From the NCBI GenBank assembly GCA_015680685.1, contig MNCI01005599.1, positions 425,331 through 464,131 of the forward strand: a DNA stretch of 38,801 nt, in the 5' to 3' direction. Origin of the DNA: Gnetum montanum (lineage: Eukaryota > Streptophyta > Gnetopsida > Gnetales > Gnetaceae). The translations under genes were made by a program, and so were the position numbers. Below are positions 31,997 through 38,801 of the stretch, piece by piece; within the stretch, counting starts at the first letter, position 1, and each line of letters starts with the position of its first letter. The notes below the pieces were generated by a model. It ran no database searches. It was not told the origin of the DNA and was given only the letters and a program-made list of their open reading frames with translations.

Positions 31997-32269
31997 GGCC
32001 ATCCATGCTGACCATTACCATGGCCTCTTAGTTTTTCTACCTTTTTTTTCGTGTTTTTGATTTTACAAATTTTTGATTTTTGAATTTGTCAAATTTTACA
32101 TCATCATTAGTACCTTTAAACTTTCTCAATTATTTTACATTTTCTTATATATTTTACTTTATTTTTCTTTCTTTTGTTTTGTTTAAGTGTGATGTTTTCT
32201 CATTTTTGCTATAAAATTTGCTTTATTGTCATAGGATACAATGTTGTTGTTGCTGTTTACTAATGCTGG
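31997..32269 (+). other. Element C 3' spacer up to the D insertion
   Basis: T-rich spacer homologous to the start of module 1 in A. It stops at GCTGG (32265-32269), the presumed left target copy of element D. The rest of C must lie beyond the window. Confidence 0.7.
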
Positions 32270-33146
32270 TGATGAAGTGTCATTAGTTGATGTGTTGACT
32301 AGGCTGTGTATACAGGGCTGTGTATACATGGCCGCATCGACGTAGCCTTCCATGCATCGATGTGGCCCTGTTTACACGAAGCCTATTTCGGCCTATAAAT
32401 AAGAGGGCCTTCCGCCTCATTTAGGTACCTTTCAGTTAATTGTAGTGAAGCTCTTGTAGTTTGTTCCTGCAGGAGATAGAATATTTTCCAAGTGCCCACA
32501 ACAGGTGTAAAAAAAGTGATCAGCTCTTTATTCGAGCGTTGATGTATCTGAGCCCATTGGCGTGACAATAATAAAGACGAACTCTTCAAGCATTCCTTGC
32601 AGCATTTGGATTTAGCCATTTTATGCATTCAGTAGTTTAATATGTTTATGCTTTTTAAATTGCTTGTTAATTACTTAAGTTTCTGTTATTGTTATTTTAA
32701 TCGCTATCGCTCCTTTATAGTTCGTAAGGGCCATAAGTACGACCATCTCGAATGTAAATCCAACACTTGGTAAACCGAGTGACGCTTAACGTCTGGTAAC
32801 CCAGAAGTGCTTAGGGGATGCTCAGAATGTGCTCGGAAGATGGGATCCGATACTTATGCTAGGAATAGTTAGAATACAAATTAGGATAATTATAGATTAG
32901 AAAATAGTTCATTCTTTACTTTCCATACTTTAATTAGACACCAAAAGATAAGTAAAAAGCTATAAAAAGTATTAGCCTTAATCTCACTTAACCATCACAA
33001 CAGAACATCACAAGTGAGATTAGGAAGACAATGACCATTCTAACTAAAGGTTTCACTGGTTAGGGTCTAGTGTATGTTAAGTGCTTACAGTCTACGGGAT
33101 TTGACCGAGTCGCGTGTGAATGCCCGTGATTCATATGATTGGGCCT
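32270..33146 (+). repeat. Element D 5' LTR, 3' end deleted
   Basis: TATA box 32394-32401, GTATAC and CATCGA/TCGATG palindromes in U3 (32300-32365), AATAAAGACGAAC, then 'gattcatatgattgggc' at the break. Element C continues from there with about 27 bases to TCATCA, which D lacks. Confidence 0.88.
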
Positions 33147-33487
33147 ATAATAAAAATCGACACGATCTTAGGATTTGAGAGGTCACATTTAGATGTGGAG
33201 AAAAGGTCTTGTATTGGAACCACTCACATGTATCTCAACCAACCAAGTTTCAAACATTGTGGGAGGGACCTTACATTGTCTCCAAAACCTTTCCATTTGG
33301 GGCCTTGCTTATCCACAAACCTAAGGACCCCACCAAAATGCAGTTAGTCAACCGCCAACAACTGAAACCTTTCCATGAACTTCACTCAACCAGTGTAATC
33401 GCCTCATCATCGCTCAATCAGCCACGCTCCATTTTTCGCGTCTCCTCCTTTCCACTCAGTCATGGGGGAGATCGTCGTTCCTGCTAA
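33147..33487 (+). pseudogene. Element D integrase C-terminus
   Basis: In one frame: RHDLRI, one TGA, EVTFRCGEKVLYWN, HVSQPTKFQTLWEGPYIV, FPFGALLIHKPKDP and the end SIFRVSSFPLSHGGD. It aligns with the last ~110 residues of B integrase. PPT-like box 1 at 33456-33472 (CTCAGTCATGGGGGAGA) overlaps the last codons. Confidence 0.85.
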
Positions 33488-35153
33488 CCCATTTCACTAC
33501 ACCCCTCACTATTTTGTACTTTTTTGTTTTAACACTTTTTTATTTTTCAACATCGTTCATACATTTGCCAATTCTTATTAAGTTTTTCCTTTCTTTCTTT
33601 AATTATTTTCTATTTCTTTATGTTTTTCATTTTTATGTAATTGCTAATGCATCGTCTTATAGTCATCAGGTGTCTGGTGCAGATGGTTTTTGTTACTATG
33701 GGTAATGTAATAGTCCACCTGGTTATCTGGCTCCCGCCCTCGCATAGTTGTCCTTGGACTTTATGTCTATTCTCAGCTCATAAAATTGGTAGTGAGCCCA
33801 CATCATCCACCCATTCAACCACTCCATGATTTTCCTTTGTTGAGAACATGCAACCCCTTCACTTAAAAATATTGTAATTAATTTGTGACTTGTGTAGTTT
33901 CCAGACTCAAGGATGACCCAATGGCTTGAATTGGGTGTGACTTCAAGGGGAATGCAACATTCGTCACTCTCTCCTGTTTCCTGGGCTGCTGGTGTGCCCT
34001 TACGGATTTCCTACCACTCCATATTCTTCTCTTCATGGAAGCTTTTGGGTAGTTCAACCTTGCATGGTGTGGTCCTCACCAAAATTTAAAAAAAAGCCAA
34101 ATAAACATGAGGATTCAAAGCACACCCCTTGGTCGAATGCATGGAAACACGCATGGATCTTGCATAGTGTGGTTTCCCCAAAAAAAATCATGACATCACT
34201 ATGTGTGAATTCAAAGAACACCCCTTAGATTGGCCCTCACAGGCCACAAGCACTAGTTATGGGACTTCCTTCGTCCCCTCTAACTTGGTCCCATTTCACT
34301 TCCTTCCTCTCACATTTGCTGGAGTGGTGGGTCTCTATGGGTGCATGTCTACTTACTCAGGGGGTGGTTAGGGCTTCGTTTGTTACTGCAATGTCACTAT
34401 AGGCGAATGGTTTTGGGCCTAAACTTAGGAAAGATTCTACTGGGTTGCTTAACCACAACTGCACACAGGGTTTCATGTGACCGATGCTCAGAATTTCCAT
34501 TCTCTCGTCTCTCTCTGCATCCATTTCTCTCCATACTCACCTCACTTCCCATTTTATGTTGCAAGAGTTTGTCGTGGTTTCCTTGGGCTTCTCATGCCCT
34601 AGTGGGATCTTAACTGGCAAACATGATTTCTTAAGCTCGAGGCCCACGGACCTTGGTGTTGAGGATATTCAAGGGCTACTAGGGCTATTGCCTACTATGG
34701 GGAGGACCCACCTGCATATTCTTGGTCCTGCTTGTTAAGTCTCCCATCCTTTAGATTTTGTGGTTGATTATTTTTAGGGTCCCATTGCTCGATTTCTTCC
34801 CTGCGGAGTTCTTTTGAATCACATTCTCCTATTTTTAACTCTTTTTCGAGCCCTGATTACCTTTCTCTTATCCTCAGCCATGACCAGGCCTCTCACGTGC
34901 TTCAACCGCCCCAATTTGGCATTTCAAATTCATCATTTCAGGCTTCTTCTGGGTTGGTCAACGGGTGCATACCCTTGCGTATACGTAGCACCCAACCCCT
35001 ATATATACGGCTGTTGCACTTTCATTTTTCATCATTTGGGATCCAAATTGGGGGGAGATTTTTTTTCTGCCCAACTCTTCCCTACACACCTATGTTCTAT
35101 CACGAGTCCACATCAACCAATCCTTGCCTTTTTAAGCAACCGAAGGTATGCTC
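33488..35153 (+). other. Element D 3' spacer, module 1 (no gene recognised)
   Basis: About 1.7 kb, T-rich at first. It aligns in patches with A 4701-6090 and B, and ends at PPT-like box 2 (35154-35168, CTCAGTCATGGGGGC). ORFs such as 34341-34613 and 34814-35188 are not conserved as proteins in A or B, so they are not called. Confidence 0.65.
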
Positions 35154-35168
35154 TCAGTCATGGGGGCA
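35154..35168 (+). other. PPT-like box 2 of element D
   Basis: CTCAGTCATGGGGGC followed by ATGATGC, which even resembles the ATGATG that starts the real LTR. Same place as in A (6091) and B (17973-17988). Confidence 0.6.
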
Positions 35169-35180
35169 TGATGCCTATGC

Positions 35181-35204
35181 ATAATTAATTAATTAATTAA
35201 TTAG
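35181..35204 (+). repeat. AATT microsatellite
   Basis: Five to six AATT units just after box 2. Confidence 0.8.
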
Positions 35205-35339
35205 TTAGATAATTACAAAAACAACTGTTTAAACCTCAACTCATCTTTTTGTTGTTTTTGGCTCTAACCCATAAATTAACACTCTGGGAGACTTAAAGGA
35301 ATGCCTGTGCCAACAACATAACCTAGTTGAACTGAGAAG

Positions 35340-35402
35340 GTGTATAAGGACCATCTTGAGCTACTTATGCACAGTCTAATGGGTGGTTATGTTTGATTAT
35401 AG
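35340..35402 (+). other. Putative 63-bp intron before the D accessory ORF
   Basis: GAGAAG/GTGTATAAGG at the left and GTTTGATTATAG/ATGGC at the right. The ATG after the AG (35403) is the start of the long accessory frame. The same arrangement occurs in A (60 bp) and B (65 bp). Confidence 0.42.
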
Positions 35403-36641
35403 ATGGCACCCAAACCAAGGCACCCAAGGGGTGAAGGGCCATCGCAACCAAGGGACAAGCACCCGCGAACGGGAAGGGGACGAGGCATGCAATTGCCAGA
35501 GCACGCGGAGGGCTCTCATGCAACTGGTCCCCTCCACGAAGGACCTGACATGGAATCTGTCCATTAGATTCCTGAAGAGGAGATTCCCAATGAGCAATCG
35601 CAAGGGGATGAGACTCCTAGGATAGCACCATAGCTTGAGGTCACCCTGACCTAAGCCTGGCTTGATGCTATCATGCCGCGTGAGGTGCAATGGATGGTCC
35701 TCCAAGAACTAAACTTTGAACCATTCCTCGAGAACGCGTTAGAAGAAGTGAGGCTCCAATTGCAAAACTCTCCAATGTGGCCAATCATCACAACCAGTGG
35801 TGAATGGTACTTAGGAGAGACCTATCTCTTCTGGACGAATCGACAACCAGGGTCTAGAGTAAGAATCAAAGACATTTATGTCTCCTACTCTTCGGAGGCG
35901 ATAGTGCAGGCTTTGGGGTTGCCCGAGATTGGGGCAGATGTGGTGGAAATTCCAAAACAGGCCAACCCAGAGGTAAAGGCAAAATGGACCAAATGGTGCT
36001 ATGGGGTAGAGTGTAAGGAATTTGGCTCTCTGACCATGGTGGAGAGGGTGTACTCAAAGATTGCATCTTACCACTTGAACCCAATAGTAAGACCCAGCAA
36101 AATCATAGCCTTCTCCACCCGTGTGTGTGCCACCTTGAGTGGGAAATTCCCAATGAGTCTTCCACAGCTATTGTTCTTGGAGATTGAAAAGAGGTTCGCT
36201 GAGAGTGAACGTGGAAGATGAGCTCTCCCCTTTCCCTGCCTAATTCGAAAGTTGTACAAATGGGCAAGGATAGCATGGTACTTCAATGATGTAATTTGGC
36301 ATGTCCCAATTGCCTCTTGGTGGGAAATGATGAAGGATAAAACTCCTACCACCACACAAACAAAGGAGGAGTAGCAACCAACCCCACCACCTACACAAAC
36401 AACATAGCCAAGTTTGCAAACCATAGCAAAACATATATGCAAAATCCGAGAAATGCTCTTGAGCAAGTAAGAGGAATCTGGCAGGACTGGTGGAGGAGAA
36501 GACCCTTCAGTTTATCACCCTGCAATGAGCCACCTGGAGCAAGTGGCTCAATTAGTTAGCTTACTTGAAAGGGTAGGGCCGATGTTCTCTGTAGCTCGAA
36601 CGCCAGTGCCTGCACGAACAGATCTAGTGTTTGAGAGGTAA
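35403..36641 (+). pseudogene. Element D accessory ORF, part 1: plant transposon-protein-like domain
   Basis: A single frame from the ATG after the putative splice site to 36641, about 412 codons, broken by seven stops but no frameshift. Each stop (TAG, TAA or TGA) is one C-to-T change away from CAG, CAA or CGA. The N-terminus is basic and Pro/Gly/Arg-rich (MAPKPRHPRG). The open piece 35673-36221 (182 codons) has RVRIKDIYVSYSSEAIVQAL, then a helical stretch, and ALPFPCLIRKLY follows it. This pattern (VRG-V-FS-AI-LGLP ... LPFP-LI-LC) is typical of the 'putative plant transposon protein' domain (Pfam PF20167 as I recall). A Pro/Thr/Gln linker and HLEQVAQLVSLLERV follow. The function of the domain is not established. 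It lies in the env-like slot between pol and the 3' LTR. Confidence 0.7.
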
Positions 36642-36718
36642 TAGTGTCCACACAATAGTTATTTCCTAAAATTTCTAGGAACGCTGCTACCTTTTCAGTA
36701 TGCCTGGAAGATGGTTAA

Positions 36719-38257
36719 GGGGCAACAGTCCTGGTGATGCAGCACCAAGGATAGGAGACTGCGGCCGAAGTGGTTGTTGACACAATTGCTATGGCTCTCA
36801 ACGCACCAGTAGCACTTGTACTGGATATTCATGGACTACACGATGTACATGCATCTACTGGAACTTCACATAGTGAGATTTATGCAGCCCAACATGAGGA
36901 GTTGTTGGACCGATTGGTGGGAACCAGGAAACCACTTTTGGATGTCTTCGATCTTCCAGACAACATTACTGCAACCCAATCGGAGCTACTCTTGACAAGG
37001 GGTAAGAGCCTCATTTTGGAAGGGCAACTTGAAGCTGCTCAAGTCGCTTGTCAATGCTTGGCAATGGAAGTAGCCCAATTAAGAGTCCAACTTTCTAATC
37101 CAACCATCCTCGACTGCGTAATCACCAGAGATGAAGTTTTTCAATAACTTTAACTCAAACTTTAGATCGTTGAGGATGTGCAAGAGACAACAATCTTCGA
37201 TAAGTCCTTGGTAGATGTTCGAGCATATCATTTAGATAAGGACTTGGTAGAGGTTCACTAGGAGAATGTTCGATTAACCGTAGAGGTTCATCACCTACGC
37301 AATGTTGGTGTAGAGAACGAACACATAAAAAATTTTATCCACCAACAGTAGGAAGAACTAGCTAGGGTGAATGCTAATGTAGGAAGGTTGGCTGCTGAGA
37401 ACCAAAATCTATCAATGGAGGAGGTTCGGGCGTTGCGACAGAAATTTGCAATTGAAATCACCGCTTGGAAGAATGAGATCCTGAAGTTCGAAAACATCAA
37501 AAATCATTATAGAGACCAAGTGGGATTACAGAAGGAAGTAAAGAAAAAGCATATTCAAATCACAAAGGCGAAAATGAACCTAGCACTTCAGTAGCTCCAA
37601 GAAGGAGGTGAGGTATGGCAACCTATCTTTGATCGGTTGAATGCTTATAATAAAGCTGAAGTCTGCCTAAAAGAGCTGCAGATTGAGGAGATGACAGAAT
37701 ACATAGAGCTTGCCAACCTTCGATATGAAAACCTGGCTATGCTCATAGCCTTAAGACTGCTATCAGAATTAGAAAAGTAAGTGGCCATGTCGTATTCCCT
37801 ATATGAGGGTGAGTTGCAGGCACTTAAAGAAAAAAAGCAAAAGATGGAAACAGCGAACGCGAAACTCGAGGTTCTCTGCACACGATTTGAAGGACAATGT
37901 ATAGTTGGGGAGAACTTGGCCCATCAAATGAATGACTACCAGCAGTTGTAGGCATCAATCCGAGCATTCGACATCGAACGTAAGTAGTTTGCAGCCTGGT
38001 TTGTCAACCTGAAAGAACTCTTCCCAGCGCTACCATGCCCTTGGGAGGTTCCAGTTCCAACACACATTGGAGAAGCTACCTGGACAGTGAACGATCCCAG
38101 AAGCAAAGAAGAAAAAATGAGGACTCTCTTGGAGGCTTTCTGGCTACCTCCAGAAGTTGCAGCTGCCGTGGGACAGTTGTCATTCATGCCACCACCAACA
38201 CATGGACTAGAGGTTGGAGAAGGTCCATCGAAACCACCACCCCCAGGGATGGTGTGA
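36719..38257 (+). pseudogene. Element D accessory ORF, part 2: long coiled-coil region
   Basis: A second single frame of about 510 codons, shifted relative to part 1 near 36640-36718. It is rich in Glu, Lys, Gln and Leu with heptad-like spacing: LEAAQVACQCLAMEVAQLRV, ENQNLSMEEVRALRQKFAIE, MTEYIELANLRYENLAML, MSYSLYEGELQALKEKKQKM. It then ends in a Pro-rich tail (FPALPCPWEVPVP ... LSFMPPPTHGLEV, KPPPPGM). About ten in-frame stops are all TAG or TAA and one C-to-T from CAG or CAA. Part 2 is homologous to the minus-strand ORF of element E (8110-9175), which shows that it was a real protein-coding region of the family. It could act as an oligomerisation module; no signal peptide or membrane segment is seen, so a classical Env is unlikely. 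Confidence 0.72.
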
Positions 38258-38483
38258 TCTTCTCCAACAATTTTGTGCATCATTCTACACGGTAGAGACT
38301 CCAGGAGTAGCATGGTATTCAATTTTATCTTTGAACATAGTCATTTTTTGTAATTTTTCCTTCTTTGTAACTTGGGCACTTGGTCAAATTAATGTTGTGT
38401 CATGTGTGTGTCAAGTCATGTGCGTTGTAAATAAAAATCTGTACCTTCAAAATTGTAGAGTAACTTGAGGACGAGTTCTTACT
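38258..38483 (+). other. Untranslated stretch between accessory ORF and PPT of D
   Basis: T-rich, with GTGTGTGTCAAGTCATGTG and 'acttgaggacgag' directly before the PPT. The latter is matched by 'aactcgaggatgag' at 6611 in A and by B and E. Confidence 0.6.
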
Positions 38484-38497
38484 CAGTCGTGGGGGTA
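38484..38497 (+). other. Element D polypurine tract
   Basis: CAGTCGTGGGGGTA immediately before the 3' LTR. Confidence 0.8.
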
Positions 38498-38801
38498 TGA
38501 TGAAGTGTCATTAGTTGATGTGTCGACTAGGTTGCGTATATGAGGCCATGTATACGGGGCCGCGTATACACAGTTGCGTCGACGTGACCTCGTCAATGTA
38601 GCCTTCCATGCATTGACGTGGTCCCGTTTGCGCGGAGCCTATTTCAGCTTATAAATAAGAGGTCCTTCCACCTCATTTAGGTACCTTTTAGTTAGTTGTA
38701 GCGAAGCTCTTGTAGTTTGTTCCCACAGGAGATAGAATATTTTCCAAGTTCCCACAGCAGGTGTAAGAAAAGTGATCGGCTCTTTATTCGAGCGTTGATG
38801 T
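38498..38801 (+). repeat. Element D 3' LTR, first 304 bp (window ends)
   Basis: TGATGAAGTGTCATTAGTTG start, GTATAC-, GTCGAC- and TTGACG-containing U3, TATAAATA at 38650-38657. It closely follows 32270-32570. The right end and the target copy (expected GCTGG) are outside the window. Confidence 0.92.

Larger units (their letters stand above)
32270..38801 (+). mobile_element. Element D: internally deleted gypsy element with long 3' accessory ORF, runs off window
   Basis: LTR starts at 32270 and 38498 share TGATGAAGTGTCATTAGTTG. The 5' LTR has lost roughly its last 27 bp together with the PBS, gag, protease, RT, RNase H and most of integrase. Sequence resumes at the integrase C-terminus (33147). 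The 3' part is the best preserved of the family: pol end, spacer, a long accessory ORF and PPT. D cannot have moved without a PBS, so the deletion came after insertion. It lies in the 3' spacer of element C. Confidence 0.9.

Noticed and set aside
34341-35188. Several 80-124-codon ORFs in the D spacer as possible genes
   Set aside because: They overlap in different frames and the homologous spacers of A and B do not conserve them as proteins.
36638-36698. GT...AG segment (61 bp) with a pyrimidine-rich end (CTACCTTTTCAG) between the two parts of the D accessory ORF
   Set aside because: Splicing it does not bring part 1 and part 2 into the same frame, and there is no second full copy to compare. 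A frameshift is as likely.
38258-38352. Extension of the accessory ORF beyond the TGA at 38255-38257
   Set aside because: The frame stays open to about 38352, but E does not clearly share this tail, so the end at the Pro-rich segment was kept.
1-38801. tRNA or rRNA genes
   Set aside because: No cloverleaf or rRNA-like sequence was recognised; the only tRNA-related matches are 18-base primer-binding sites.

Overview
This is eukaryotic nuclear DNA from a land plant, most likely a seed plant with a large, repeat-rich genome. No intact host gene is visible. Almost everything recognisable belongs to old, nested Ty3/gypsy LTR retrotransposons of one extended, Athila-like family. The primer-binding sites match plant tRNA-Asp, the order of coding parts is gag, protease, RT, RNase H, integrase, and the integrase region carries the PHQ-NGQAE motif. 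A plant-type LINE relic and a plant retroelement accessory ORF agree with this. The sequence alone does not give the species. Three single N bases mark draft-assembly joins.

Layout, left to right. (1) 1-398 and 7495-7877 are the two halves of the 3' LTR of a minus-strand element E. It is split by element A (399-7489, plus), which has two LTRs, a PBS, a PPT and a perfect GATAT target duplication. A keeps gag and protease but lacks RT, RNase H and integrase. (2) 7878-9175 is the 3' end of E, with a coiled-coil accessory ORF; it abuts a truncated plus-strand LTR, F (9178-9929). (3) 9930-14472 is an AT-rich stretch with a PIF1-type helicase pseudogene (minus, about 10261-11110), an isolated GC-rich island (about 12780-13400) and two duplicated segments. 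(4) 14473-16341 is a LINE reverse-transcriptase relic, interrupted by a solo LTR (14847-15618). (5) Element C (plus) inserted into that relic at 16347. Its 5' LTR is split by the complete minus-strand element B (16548-26375). C resumes at 26381 and runs to 32269. (6) Element D (plus) inserted into the 3' spacer of C at 32270 and runs off the window, with its 3' LTR starting at 38498. C's own 3' end is therefore outside the window.

The family has an unusually built 3' region between pol and the 3' LTR. Three near-identical TCATGGGGG boxes lie at the end of pol, in mid-spacer and as the PPT itself. A GT...AG segment of 60-65 bp sits directly before an AG/ATGG start in A, B and D. In D and E the last module encodes a long accessory protein. 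In D this has a domain resembling the 'putative plant transposon protein' family followed by coiled coil. It lies where other Athila-group elements carry env-like ORFs. A and B have only a short remnant there.

All copies look dead. In-frame stops are overwhelmingly explained by C-to-T change, the usual decay of cytosine-methylated repeats. Element B has Asp-to-Asn changes in both its RT and integrase active sites. A 179-bp piece of B's gag is inverted between two single Ns, and a 25-bp segment is repeated on both sides of the third N. Both look like assembly faults rather than biology.
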